A stretch of 64,000 nucleotides of DNA from assembly GCA_963763135.1 (NCBI GenBank), contig CAVXNJ010000002.1, positions 496,001 through 560,000 on the forward strand, read 5' to 3'. This document shows positions 1 to 8,202 of the stretch, in pieces. The stretch is from JANMZO01 sp963763135 (GTDB lineage Bacteria; Actinomycetota; Acidimicrobiia; Acidimicrobiales; JANYDT01). The notes beneath the pieces were generated by a model, which was not told where the DNA came from, searched no databases, and saw nothing but the letters and a program-made list of their open reading frames with translations. The position numbers were made by a program, and so were the translations under genes. The stretch's first letter is position 1; each line of letters opens with the position of its first letter.

Positions 1-1
1 C

Positions 2-1123
2 CCAAGTGTTTCGCCCGGTGAACTGGGTTCGGCCGACGACCTGCAATCAGTTGTCGTCGGGGCAATCGTGCCCGACGGCAAGATGTTGGGGTCGGAGCTT
101 CTCGTTTCGAAGCCGTTGGCGTCGGAGGTGGGGCTCGATCGGCCGGACCGGGTTCTTCTGTGGGATCTGAAGAACGCCGACAACGCGGTCCGGCGGGCGA
201 ACGGAATCGTTGGCGAACGGTTCGTCGACCGGTCATGGGAACCCGACGTGCTGGACTCCGTTTTGAGTCAGGCGGCGCTGAAGAAACTGGTCGGTGAGTT
301 TGCGGTGGCCCGTGACAGCTCGGGAATCACGATCGAGCCGGGCTGGATCGATCAGAACATCCGACGGATCACGCTTCCGATCATCGGTGAGGTGAGCTGT
401 CATCGGTCGCTTGTCGGACCGTTGCGTGCGGCGTTCCGGGAAATCGAAGGAGCCGGGTTGGCGCCGCTGATTGATGTCACCGACACCGAGCGATACGGCG
501 GGTGCCTCAGCGTTCGGGAAATCCGGTCGGTGAGCGGCTCGCAGGGGCGAAACCTCTCCCGCCACAGTTGGGCGGTCGCGATCGACATCAACCCGTCATC
601 GAATCCCTACGGTGGCCCGATAACGATGGACCCGCGGATCGTCGACGTGTTCCGCCGGAACGGTTTCGCCTGGGGCGGCAGCTTCCCGATCACCGACGGC
701 ATGCACTTCGAGTTCATCGGCACCCCCCGTATCGAGGGCCCACCGCTTCCGAGTGCGCCTCCGACCACCAGCACCACGACGACCTCGACGTCCACCTCGA
801 CATCCACTTCCACCACGACATCCACATCCACAACAACGACCACGACGTCGACCACCTCCATCCCGCCGTCGACCAGTACACCTGCGGCATCGCCCCCGAG
901 CCAGGCCCCGACGACGGCGACGACCGCGACGACGTCGATGACCACAGCTCCCACGACCGCCTCGCACTCGACGCAAACGGCCGCTCCGACGACGATTACG
1001 CCCTCGTCGGCCAACGCGAACTCGACGGCCGTCGCGCCGCCGACAAGTGGGCCCAACGCCGCTGCCCCGGCCCCTGCCGTGACACCACCGCCGGTCCCGA
1101 CCACGGGTGCCCCGGCGTCGTGA
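2..1123 (+). CDS. M15-family D,D-peptidase-like protein, 5' truncated by the window edge
   Basis: The frame is open back to the first bases, so the gene probably begins outside the window; a GTG at 68 is only the first internal start. The middle third matches the M15/VanY zinc peptidase fold: a GGCLSVREI segment, then SRHSWAVAIDIN (first zinc His and Asp), and WGGSF plus MHFEFIG (second zinc His). This family cleaves D-Ala-type cross-links or peptide stems in peptidoglycan. The last ~110 residues are a Thr/Ser/Pro/Ala-rich low-complexity tail, typical of an extracytoplasmic spacer or wall-associated segment. No signal peptide can be seen because the N terminus is missing. The fold call is fairly secure; substrate and exact location are not. 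Confidence 0.75.
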   Translation, partial: PSVSPGELGSADDLQSVVVGAIVPDGKMLGSELLVSKPLASEVGLDRPDRVLLWDLKNADNAVRRANGIVGERFVDRSWEPDVLDSVLSQAALKKLVGEFAVARDSSGITIEPGWIDQNIRRITLPIIGEVSCHRSLVGPLRAAFREIEGAGLAPLIDVTDTERYGGCLSVREIRSVSGSQGRNLSRHSWAVAIDINPSSNPYGGPITMDPRIVDVFRRNGFAWGGSFPITDGMHFEFIGTPRIEGPPLPSAPPTTSTTTTSTSTSTSTSTTTSTSTTTTTTSTTSIPPSTSTPAASPPSQAPTTATTATTSMTTAPTTASHSTQTAAPTTITPSSANANSTAVAPPTSGPNAAAPAPAVTPPPVPTTGAPAS

Positions 1124-1186
1124 GCACGATCGGAGCGCGTAGTGGCGAATCGACGTGCCAATGCGCTACCGCCGGCACCGTCGGTG

Positions 1187-1222
1187 ACTCATTCTGAGTA
1201 GACAGGCGACTCTGGATGAGTC
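1187..1222 (+). promoter_or_regulatory. Nested dyads over the start of the NAD-salvage gene
   Basis: ACTCA-TTC-TGAGT lies at 1187-1199, and GACTC-TGGAT-GAGTC at 1208-1222 overlaps the ATG at 1216. TGACTCA (1185-1191) and TGAGTCA (1217-1223) also pair. NrtR-family repressors bind palindromes near NAD genes, and an nrtR gene follows, so this is a candidate operator. That role is inference only. Confidence 0.35.
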
Positions 1223-3135
1223 AAGCTCAGTGGGTGAGCAGAGCGTTAAACACCGACCGCTACGAGCTGACCATGGCCGATGCGGCCCTGAGTTCGGGCA
1301 TCGCAGACCGGCCATCCGTTTTTGAGGTGTTCACCCGGCGTCTTCCACCGGGTCGACGCTACGGGGTGGTGGCGGGAACGGCTCGGGTCGTTGATGCCAT
1401 CCGCGGGTTTCGGTTCGGCCCCGATCATCTTGACTATCTCCGGGGCCTGGGGCTTTCTCCGGCGCTTCTGGCTTGGCTTCAGGGTTACGCGTTCTCGGGC
1501 GACGTATGGGGTTTTCCCGAAGGTGAGATCTACTTTCCCGGGGCGCCCATCCTCACGGTCGAGGCCCCGTTCGTTGAAGCGGTGCTGCTGGAGACGGTTG
1601 TGCTGTCGATCCTCAACTACGACTGCGCGGTTGCCGCGGCGGGAAGCCGAATGGTTAGTGCCGCCAGCGGACGCCGGACGATCGAAATGGGTTCGCGTCG
1701 CACCGACCCCGATGCGGCGGTGGCGGCCGCCAGGGCCGCCGCGATCGCCGGGCTCGACACCACCTCGAATCTGCAGGCCGGAGCCCAATACGGCCTCGCC
1801 ACGGCCGGTACGGCGGCCCACGCTTTCACGCTTGCGCACCTCGACGAAGAAACCGCATTTCGCGCTCAGATTGCGGCCCAGGGGGTTGGAACGACGCTGC
1901 TGGTCGACACGTACGACATTCCGAACGGCCTCCGCTCGGCCGTTCGCGTCGCTCGGGAATTCGGAGCCAAAGGCCCCGGAGGGGTCAGGATTGACTCCGG
2001 TGACCTGGTGCATGAGACCCACAACGCTCGACGACTGCTCGATCAGTTGGGGGCGGACCAGACCCGGATCGTCGTGTCGGGTGACCTCGATGAGTACCGC
2101 ATCGATGAGCTCGTACGCGCTGGCGCTCCCATCGACGTGTTTGGGGTCGGTACCAGCCTCGTAGTCGGCTCCGGTGCCCCTACGGCCGGCCTCACCTACA
2201 AACTCGTCGCCATCGCTGATGCGGAAGGGGTCATGCAGCCGGTCGCCAAGCGATCGGCAGGCAAGGCCGGCGTCGGCGGTCGCAAGGTCGTGTTTCGCGA
2301 AGAACGCGAGAACTCGCTGAAGGAGACGCTGTTCGTCGGGCCGCCGCTGGCCGAGAGCAACGTTCAGGTCCCGTTCATCATTTCCGGCGAGGTGCTCGAG
2401 CACGAAGATGTCCACGGCGCAATCGCTCGACACCGCGATTGGCGCCCGAGGCTGTCGGCTCTCGGAGCTCTCGCAATCACAGAAGGAGAAACGCTCGTGA
2501 CCTCACATGTTGTGGTGCAACCGGTTGGGCAGCAGGCCGCGGCGGAGCCGGGCCAGCGTCGCGCCCTGATCGTGGTCGATTGTCAGAACGATTTCTGTGA
2601 GGGGGGATCTCTCGCCGTCGAAGGTGGAGCCGCCGTGGTCGACCGGATCAGCAATTACCTGCTTTCGAAACCGGATGGAATCGACGTTGTCGTTGCGACG
2701 CTCGACGCCCATGTCGATCCGGGCTCGCATTTCAGTGATACGCCCGACTGGATCGATTCGTGGCCGCCCCACTGCGTCGTGGGAACCACCGGGTCGCAAC
2801 CTCACCCGTACTTCGCCCCCGCACTCGGATGCGTCGACATGTGGTTTGAGAAGGGCGCGCACGAAGCTGCCTATTCGGGTTTCGAAGGTCGTTCCACCAC
2901 AACTCAGGAGTCCCTCGACCAGTACCTGCGTCGGCGCAAAGTTACCGCAATCGATGTCGTCGGACTGGCGACCGACTACTGCGTTGGAGCGACGGTCCGG
3001 TCCGCCTTGTCGCTCGGCTATTCAGTACGTGTACTTACTGATATGTGCGCCGCGGTGGATGAGGCGGGCGGTCGGAAGATGCTAGGTGAACTTACTAACG
3101 AAGGTGCGTCCGTCGTCGGGACTCTCTGTCGCTGA
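1216..3135 (+). CDS. pncB-pncA: Fused nicotinate phosphoribosyltransferase-nicotinamidase
   Basis: Residues 1-~425 are a nicotinate phosphoribosyltransferase (TDRYELTMA near the N terminus, GVRIDSGDL and FGVGTSLV in the phosphate-binding region). Residues ~448-639 are a nicotinamidase/isochorismatase-fold hydrolase with an intact triad: Asp455 in VVDCQNDF, Lys in FEKGAHEAAYSGFEG and Cys in ATDYCVGATV. One chain could therefore deaminate nicotinamide and convert the nicotinate to nicotinate mononucleotide, two consecutive steps of NAD salvage. The two enzymes are normally separate proteins. An in-frame GTG at 2497 preceded by AGGAG could also release the hydrolase alone. The nrtR-like gene follows after 10 bases, implying one operon. 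The ATG at 1216 has only a weak ribosome-binding site. Confidence 0.9.
   Translation: MSQAQWVSRALNTDRYELTMADAALSSGIADRPSVFEVFTRRLPPGRRYGVVAGTARVVDAIRGFRFGPDHLDYLRGLGLSPALLAWLQGYAFSGDVWGFPEGEIYFPGAPILTVEAPFVEAVLLETVVLSILNYDCAVAAAGSRMVSAASGRRTIEMGSRRTDPDAAVAAARAAAIAGLDTTSNLQAGAQYGLATAGTAAHAFTLAHLDEETAFRAQIAAQGVGTTLLVDTYDIPNGLRSAVRVAREFGAKGPGGVRIDSGDLVHETHNARRLLDQLGADQTRIVVSGDLDEYRIDELVRAGAPIDVFGVGTSLVVGSGAPTAGLTYKLVAIADAEGVMQPVAKRSAGKAGVGGRKVVFREERENSLKETLFVGPPLAESNVQVPFIISGEVLEHEDVHGAIARHRDWRPRLSALGALAITEGETLVTSHVVVQPVGQQAAAEPGQRRALIVVDCQNDFCEGGSLAVEGGAAVVDRISNYLLSKPDGIDVVVATLDAHVDPGSHFSDTPDWIDSWPPHCVVGTTGSQPHPYFAPALGCVDMWFEKGAHEAAYSGFEGRSTTTQESLDQYLRRRKVTAIDVVGLATDYCVGATVRSALSLGYSVRVLTDMCAAVDEAGGRKMLGELTNEGASVVGTLCR
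2484..2499 (+). promoter_or_regulatory. Internal ribosome-binding site and in-frame GTG start between the PncB and PncA domains
   Basis: AGGAG at 2484-2488 is followed after 8 bases by GTG at 2497, in the same frame as the long gene (codon 428). The position is exactly the domain linker, about 27 codons before the catalytic Asp of the nicotinamidase. Initiation here would give a ~212-residue free nicotinamidase. The sequence is seen directly; its use is inferred. Confidence 0.55.
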
Positions 3136-3145
3136 AAGGGAACCT

Positions 3146-3802
3146 ATGTCGATCGCAATTGAAATTACGCTATGTGTGCTTACGATCAATCAAGGCCGGC
3201 TCGCCGTGTTGGCGTCGCGGAATGCGGACTCGAACGTCTGGGCGTTTCCCAGTTGTGGGCTGGAGGGAATTGCGTCGTGCGACGACGCAGCTGCCCAACT
3301 TCTCGCCGGCCATAAGCCTCAACGCGAAACAACATTTCTTGAGCAGCTGCGCACCTACGGCCCCCGCCCGGCGCGAGACGGATCCGGAACGTTGTCGGTC
3401 GCTTACGTAGCGCTCGTCGCTGATCTTCACGCGCGTTCGCAGTCATCGACCACACGTGTGTTTGCGCTCGATGACCTCGCCGGATCGGGGTTTCTCCCCG
3501 ACGAGCAGGAACGAATTCTTGCTGACTCAGTGGAGCGCGTGCGGTCCAAGTTGGAATACACAACAGCGGCGACATCGCTGGTCACCGAACCTTTTACGAT
3601 CCCGGAACTTCGTCGCGTTTATGAATCAGTTTGGGGCGTTTCACTGCATCCCGCGAACTTCCGACGAAAAGTTCTGACGACACCGGAATTCGTTGAGCGG
3701 ATCACCAATACCGACAGCGAACGCGGGCCCGAGCTCTACCGCCGGGGAACCGCACAGTTGCTGCATCCTGCGATGTTGCGGCCGACCGACGCGGCGAATT
3801 AG
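3146..3802 (+). CDS. nrtR: NrtR-type transcriptional regulator (Nudix-like domain + winged helix)
   Basis: The N-terminal ~130 residues resemble a Nudix fold (NVWAFPSCGL) but lack the catalytic GX5EX7REUXEEXGU box, so it should bind rather than hydrolyse its ligand. The C-terminal part contains FTIPELRRVYESVWG followed by NFRRKVL, the hallmark of the NrtR winged helix. NrtR proteins repress NAD biosynthesis or salvage genes and respond to ADP-ribose-type metabolites. The ATG at 3146 is chosen because AAAGGGAA lies just upstream and translation begins 10 bases after the pncB-pncA stop; an upstream in-frame ATG at 3086 would overlap that gene. Context and domain order agree well. Confidence 0.85.
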   Translation: MSIAIEITLCVLTINQGRLAVLASRNADSNVWAFPSCGLEGIASCDDAAAQLLAGHKPQRETTFLEQLRTYGPRPARDGSGTLSVAYVALVADLHARSQSSTTRVFALDDLAGSGFLPDEQERILADSVERVRSKLEYTTAATSLVTEPFTIPELRRVYESVWGVSLHPANFRRKVLTTPEFVERITNTDSERGPELYRRGTAQLLHPAMLRPTDAAN

Positions 3803-3833
3803 CACAACGACAAAAATTAGCAAAACGACAAAT
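3798..3833. repeat. 18-bp tandem duplication at the end of nrtR
   Basis: Two adjacent 18-base units beginning ATTAGCA (3798-3815 and 3816-3833) differ at about two positions. The first contains the nrtR stop codon. The rest of the gap to the next gene shows nothing clear apart from TAAGGT at 3926, which could be a -10 box. Confidence 0.6.
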
Positions 3834-4021
3834 CTGCGTCGTCCATGTCGACGCTTACAACGAATCTGACACTCGCGCAAACGTCACAGTCCGCGCGCCC
3901 CGCTAGCGCTTGCGAACTACCTCGACTAAGGTAACCATCACGGAAATTACGTCGCGCCAAAGTGCGACGAACAAATCCGGGGCCATGAGGTCCCGATCTA
4001 CCAGGCGTTGCGAGTCGCTGT

Positions 4022-5065
4022 ATGGCTCGCAGTGTGAGGAGGAATGTGATCTCACTACGAATGCGGTTGGCTTCGGTTGTGTGCCTTTCGGTATGCATCG
4101 GACCGTTGGCCGCTGCGGCTGCTCAAGCGTCACCGGTATGGCAGCGCTCTCTTCCGACGGTCCCCGGCACTCTGCAGTCGACGTTTCGTTCGGCGCTTCA
4201 CACGACGCTGCCTGCGACCCTGCAACCGTTCACTTCGCAGGTTCAGACCCAGGTGCAGCGGATCGACCCGGTGGCCGAGTTGGCTCGTCGGTTGCTCGCA
4301 TTGAGCGGCGCGGCGCGGTCAAATGTCACATCTTCGGTCACTGTTCCGTCGGCCGCGGCGGGCGCAGTTGCCAACGGGTCCGTGGTGCAGAATTCCACGC
4401 CGCCGACCGCCCCTCCGTCGACGGTTCCATCACAGGGCGCAGTTCCGTCGGCTCCTTCATCCGACGGTCCATCGTGGAGTGCCACTGTCGTCGAAACCGG
4501 CGTGATAAGTCGCCTCCGATCCGCCGGCACCGTCCCAGTGGTTCCCGCCAACTCGGCTAGTCCGGTAACCGTTCCGGGTGTCGTCGACGCAGGAGCTGCT
4601 TCCCCCGCTGACCCGCTGGCCACAGATCGCGACGCGCTGATCCGCATGCTTGCAGGTGAAGTGGGCGACCGGGCGAAAGTCGACGCGGCAGCACTTGAAC
4701 TTGTGTGGCGTCGCACCGATGAACGTCGCATGCGTGCCGTGCTCTCGGCGCTTGCCCAGGTCGGTACGCCGTATCGGGCCGCCGGCAATCAGCCGGGTGG
4801 CTTCGACTGCTCGGGGCTCACGTCGTACGCATGGTCGCAAGCGGGAGTGAAGATCCCCCGTTCGTCGGGTGATCAGATCAATGCCATGTCGCCGCGCACG
4901 TTTGAGCAGCTACTTCCGGGCGACATCGTGTGGCATCCGGGTCATGTCGGCATGTATCTGGGCGTCGCAGACGCGATGGTTCATTCACCGCAGACCGGTA
5001 AGACGGTCGAAGTTCGCAAGATCAATCGTGGACTTCGATTCGGCTCGCCGCTTGCGGCAGCCTGA
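4022..5065 (+). CDS. Secreted NlpC/P60 cell-wall hydrolase
   Basis: The N terminus (basic residues, then a hydrophobic run ending AAAAAQA) is a signal peptide. A long Ser/Pro/Val-rich spacer follows. The last ~110 residues are an NlpC/P60 domain: catalytic Cys in FDCSGLTSYAW, LPGDIVWHPGHVGMYLG with the catalytic His, and VHSPQTG. Such enzymes cut the D-Glu-diamino acid bond of peptidoglycan stems and act outside the membrane in cell separation or wall turnover. The start is uncertain: AGGAGG at 4037-4042 lies inside this reading frame, so initiation at a GTG near 4046 or the ATG at 4061 is possible; either keeps most of the signal peptide. Confidence 0.9.
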   Translation: MARSVRRNVISLRMRLASVVCLSVCIGPLAAAAAQASPVWQRSLPTVPGTLQSTFRSALHTTLPATLQPFTSQVQTQVQRIDPVAELARRLLALSGAARSNVTSSVTVPSAAAGAVANGSVVQNSTPPTAPPSTVPSQGAVPSAPSSDGPSWSATVVETGVISRLRSAGTVPVVPANSASPVTVPGVVDAGAASPADPLATDRDALIRMLAGEVGDRAKVDAAALELVWRRTDERRMRAVLSALAQVGTPYRAAGNQPGGFDCSGLTSYAWSQAGVKIPRSSGDQINAMSPRTFEQLLPGDIVWHPGHVGMYLGVADAMVHSPQTGKTVEVRKINRGLRFGSPLAAA

Positions 5066-5081
5066 TCTCAGGTAGCTTGCG

Positions 5082-5127
5082 CTCGAGACACTCGGTCTCG
5101 AGAGCTGATCTCAATCCACTTGAGATC
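5082..5127. terminator. Two consecutive hairpins between convergent genes
   Basis: CTCGAGA/TCTCGAG pair at 5082-5102, and GATCTCAA/TTGAGATC pair around a 5-base loop at 5107-5127. They sit between the convergent NlpC/P60 and yceH genes. No long T-run follows, so termination is likely but not certain. Confidence 0.5.
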
Positions 5128-5183
5128 AAGTGGCCTGATGTTTGGCCACGACATGTAGCGGCTGACTGAAGTCGGTACCCCGG

Positions 5184-5951
5184 TCAGAACTGCTGACGAA
5201 ACTCCTCAAATTCGCGTTGCAGGTTGACCAGTTGCTCGGCTAGCTGCGCCACTTCGGATTCCAACGCGCCGACCCGTTCCCGCCACGAGCCACCGCCCGA
5301 TTCTGAACCACTCGCGTGGTGCGCAGCAGGAGAGGCGAGCGCTTCGAGATCGATCGGGCCGCCGAGTAGTTGCCCTACGCGCGCTTCCTTTTGGCCCGGC
5401 AAACGAGGGAGGCGTTCGATCAGGGGACCCTCCCACGGTCGGGCATATCCGTCGGGCATCTCGGGAGTTGATGTCGAAGAACGAAGCATCCCCGCGTCGG
5501 ACCGGATCGGATATTCACTCGGATCGGGTGACACCGTCGGATCGGCGAGTCGGTCGAGTACCCGATCGACGGAGTGGAGATCATCGAAGCCAAACAGCCG
5601 CTCAGTCCTGGTCTTCAGCTCGCCGAGGGTCTGCGGTCCGCGGAGCATGAGCACCGCCATGATTGCGGCTTCCGAGGGCGTGAGCAGTAGCCGCTCGTCG
5701 ACGACGTGTTTGTACTTGTCGACGCGAGATCCAGCGCCGGAATGCACGATCCGCACGAGCTTGTGATCGGTCCGGAGGCCATCGAGTCCTTCGGTGACCG
5801 TGGCGGCCGAATAGTTCACGACCGGCTCCCGGTTGGTCGACTGGTTACAGGCAGTGACCAGGGCGTTAAGCGTGAGCGGATACTGCTCAGGAGTGGTCAT
5901 CTGCTTTTCAATGAGACACCCGAGGACCCGTAGTTCAATAGCCGTGAGCAT
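5184..5951 (-). CDS. yceH: YceH/DUF480 family protein
   Basis: The first ~170 residues match the YceH (UPF0502) family of two winged-helix units: the opening LRVLGCLIEKQMTTPEQYPLT is split here as LRVLGCLIEKQMT and TPEQYPLT, followed by LNALVTACNQSTNREPV and GPQTLGELKTRTERLF. The last ~35 residues form a coiled coil (LESEVAQLAEQLVNLQ). The family has a DNA-binding-like fold but no firmly established function. It stands alone, convergent with the wall hydrolase and divergent from the SDR gene. Family assignment is confident; no role is proposed. Confidence 0.88.
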   Translation of the reverse strand: MLTAIELRVLGCLIEKQMTTPEQYPLTLNALVTACNQSTNREPVVNYSAATVTEGLDGLRTDHKLVRIVHSGAGSRVDKYKHVVDERLLLTPSEAAIMAVLMLRGPQTLGELKTRTERLFGFDDLHSVDRVLDRLADPTVSPDPSEYPIRSDAGMLRSSTSTPEMPDGYARPWEGPLIERLPRLPGQKEARVGQLLGGPIDLEALASPAAHHASGSESGGGSWRERVGALESEVAQLAEQLVNLQREFEEFRQQF

Positions 5952-6076
5952 CCCGCGACGCTACCGCTCGGAGTGGCCCCCATTTTCCGGGTCCACATTC
6001 CGTCGAGTTGGAAGGTTGGGTGGCCAGGATTCGGCCGGGGTGGCGCGTTCAGGCCGGTAGGGGGCAACATGGGTCC

Positions 6077-6982
6077 ATGATTTGTAAAGACCGAGTTGCG
6101 ATTGTTACTGGAGCAGGCCGAGGAATCGGTCGTTGTCACGCGATTGAGTTGGCTCGCCAAGGGGCCAAAGTCGTCGTCAACGATCTCGGGGGCGAGATCG
6201 ACGGCAGTGGCGGATCACTGTCACCTGCGCAGGAGGTGGTGCAGGAGATCAAAGGGATGGGCGGTGAGGCCATCGCCAACGGCGACAACGTCGCCAGCTG
6301 GGAGGGTGCGCAGCGCATGATCAACATGGCCGTCGAAACCTTCGGTGATCTGCACATCGTCGTGAACAACGCCGGCATCCTGCGCGACCGTGTCCTTGCG
6401 AACATGACCGAAGAAGAGTGGGACGCGGTCATCAACGTCCACCTCAAGGGAACGTTCGCGCCCTCGCGATGGGCGGCGGCGTACTGGCGTGAACGGGCCA
6501 AGGCCGGCCAGCCGGTTGACGGTCGGATCATCAACACCTCGTCGGTTTCGGGCATCTACGGCAACGCCGGGCAGACGAATTACGGCGCAGCGAAAGCCGG
6601 TATTGCGGCCTTCACGATCATCGCGTCGCGTGAACTCGGTCGCTACGGAGTGACGGTAAATGCCGTGGCGCCCATCGCGCTCACCCGCATGACCGAGAAT
6701 CTTGGGCCAAACACAAGTGTTACCGAAGAAGAGCGCGATGCCCGTGGCCCGCACTGGGTGTCGCCGATCGTCGCGTGGCTCGCGTCGCCGGAATCCAAGC
6801 ACGTCACGGGCCGGGTGTTCGAGGCTTCAGGCGGCATCCTCGGAATCGCCGAAGGCTGGCGCCGCGGTCCGTACATCAAGCCGGAAGAACAGCACCTGAA
6901 CCCGGCCAACCTTGGTGACGTGGTGAACGACCTGCTCTCGAAGGCGGCCGACCCCACGCCGATGCTGGGCAATCCGGCGTGA
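6077..6982 (+). CDS. Short-chain dehydrogenase/reductase of the MFE-2/3-hydroxyacyl-CoA type
   Basis: A classic SDR with the nucleotide-binding TGAGRGIG near residue 12, NNAGIL, the Ser in INTSSVSG and the catalytic pair in NYGAAKAG. The long N-terminal part with VVNDLGGEIDGSG resembles the (3R)-hydroxyacyl-CoA dehydrogenase domain of peroxisomal MFE-2, so a fatty-acyl or steroid CoA substrate is plausible. The ATG at 6077 places the Rossmann motif at the usual distance; the in-frame upstream extension (to 6008) has no similarity. The stop overlaps the next gene's GTG by four bases, implying co-translation with the NadR-like kinase, an unusual pairing. Confidence 0.85.
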   Translation: MICKDRVAIVTGAGRGIGRCHAIELARQGAKVVVNDLGGEIDGSGGSLSPAQEVVQEIKGMGGEAIANGDNVASWEGAQRMINMAVETFGDLHIVVNNAGILRDRVLANMTEEEWDAVINVHLKGTFAPSRWAAAYWRERAKAGQPVDGRIINTSSVSGIYGNAGQTNYGAAKAGIAAFTIIASRELGRYGVTVNAVAPIALTRMTENLGPNTSVTEEERDARGPHWVSPIVAWLASPESKHVTGRVFEASGGILGIAEGWRRGPYIKPEEQHLNPANLGDVVNDLLSKAADPTPMLGNPA

Positions 6983-7596
6983 CCGCGATCGGCGCTGCAT
7001 TGAATGCTGCGCCGATACGAATTTGTTGTGTCGGGGCCGAATCAACGGGGAAGTCCACGTTGGTTCGGGCCCTGGCCGAACGTCATGGTGGTTCCTTCGT
7101 GCTCGAATACGGTCGCGACTACACGCTGCAGAAGAAGGCCGCCGGCACCAACGATCATTGGGACACCGCCGACTTCATCGCGATCGCGGTTGAGCAGCAG
7201 CGCCAGGAAGACGCCGCAGGCGCAGGTCACCTCCTGTTCTGCGATACCGACGCAATGTCGACCGATCTGTGGCACGAACGTTACCTGGGCTCCCGCAGCG
7301 CTGCAGTCGACGCCGTTGCTCGTATGCGTACATATGACTTGTTCGTGCTCTGCGACATCGATGTGCCGTGGGAGGCCGATGAGATCAGGCTCGGCGACGA
7401 CACGCGTGCGGCCATGCACCAGCGCTTCCTCGAGGTGATCGCGGCCGAACGCCCGGAGCCGATGCTGCTGGTTACCGGTGATGTCGAGACGCGTCTGAAA
7501 CTCGTTGATGCCGAGATCGACCGACTTGGTCTTCTTGCCGCCGACTACGAGCCAGCCCGCGTCCGCACCGCCGACGGGTTTCGCCTGTTGCACTGA
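6979..7596 (+). CDS. NadR-like P-loop ATPase (ribosylnicotinamide kinase-type domain)
   Basis: A 205-residue protein beginning with GAESTGKSTLVRALAE, a Walker A motif of the form seen in the C-terminal kinase domain of NadR. LEYGRDYT and FCDTDAMSTDLWHERY follow, as in that family. The adenylyltransferase half of NadR is absent. NadR-type kinases phosphorylate nicotinamide riboside, which would fit the NAD-salvage genes 3 kb upstream, but related stand-alone AAA_28 proteins have unknown substrates. The GTG start overlaps the SDR stop (GTGA). Family call good, substrate uncertain. Confidence 0.75.
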   Translation: MTAIGAALNAAPIRICCVGAESTGKSTLVRALAERHGGSFVLEYGRDYTLQKKAAGTNDHWDTADFIAIAVEQQRQEDAAGAGHLLFCDTDAMSTDLWHERYLGSRSAAVDAVARMRTYDLFVLCDIDVPWEADEIRLGDDTRAAMHQRFLEVIAAERPEPMLLVTGDVETRLKLVDAEIDRLGLLAADYEPARVRTADGFRLLH

Positions 7597-7598
7597 CC

Positions 7599-8145
7599 CC
7601 GACTTCGTCGGGTTGGTGCTCCCTGCGGTCGCGCTGTTTGGGGTTCCGTCGAAGCGAGGCGGCTCCGCTCGCCGCTTGGACGGCATCGTCTCGGCTGGCG
7701 CCTCTTCGATGGGACTTCGACCGCCGACTTCTTCCCCCGACTTCTTCCCCGACTTCGTCCCCCGACTTCGTCCCCCGACTTCGTCCCCGACTTCGTCCCC
7801 CGACTTCGTCGGGTCCCCCGACTTCGTCCCCCGACTTCGTCGGGTCCCCCGACTTCGTCCCCCGACTTCGTCGGGTCCCCCGACTTCGTCCCCCGACTTC
7901 GTCGGGTCCCCCGACTTCGTCGGGTCCCCCGACTTCGTCGGGTTGGTGCTCCCTGCGGTCGCGCTGTTTGGGGTTCCGTCGAAGCGAGGCGGCTTCGCTC
8001 GCCGCTTGGACGGCATCGTCTCGGCTGGCGCCTCTTCGATGGGGTTTCGTCCGCCGACTTCGTCGGGTTGGTGCTCCCTGGGGTCGCGCTGTTTGGGGTT
8101 CCGTCGAGGCGAGGCGGCTTCGCTCGCCGCTTGGCCGGGGGCTTC
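7599..8145. repeat. Composite intergenic repeat: 100-130 bp modules flanking a short-unit tandem array
   Basis: A module beginning GACTTCGTCGGGTTGGTGCT occurs at ~7599 and ~7934, with a shorter third copy at ~8056. Between the first two, about 7725-7940 is an irregular array of 13-18 bp units built on CCCCCGACTTCGTC, some with an added GGG. Several frames are open through it on both strands because the units lack stops; this is a property of the repeat and I see no ribosome-binding site or domain. No gene is called between 7597 and 8202. Confidence 0.85.
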
Positions 8146-8202
8146 ACCGACGGGCGGAAATGTGCGTCTCAGTCTGGTGCCAGGCGGGTAGTGTCCGCGG
8201 CC

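Noticed and set aside
596..1161. Long Arg/Gly- or Val-rich minus-strand frames opposite the M15 peptidase tail
   Set aside because: They are antisense readings of the Thr-rich low-complexity tail.
3803..4021. A riboswitch upstream of the NlpC/P60 gene
   Set aside because: No conserved motif was recognisable in the ~220 bases.
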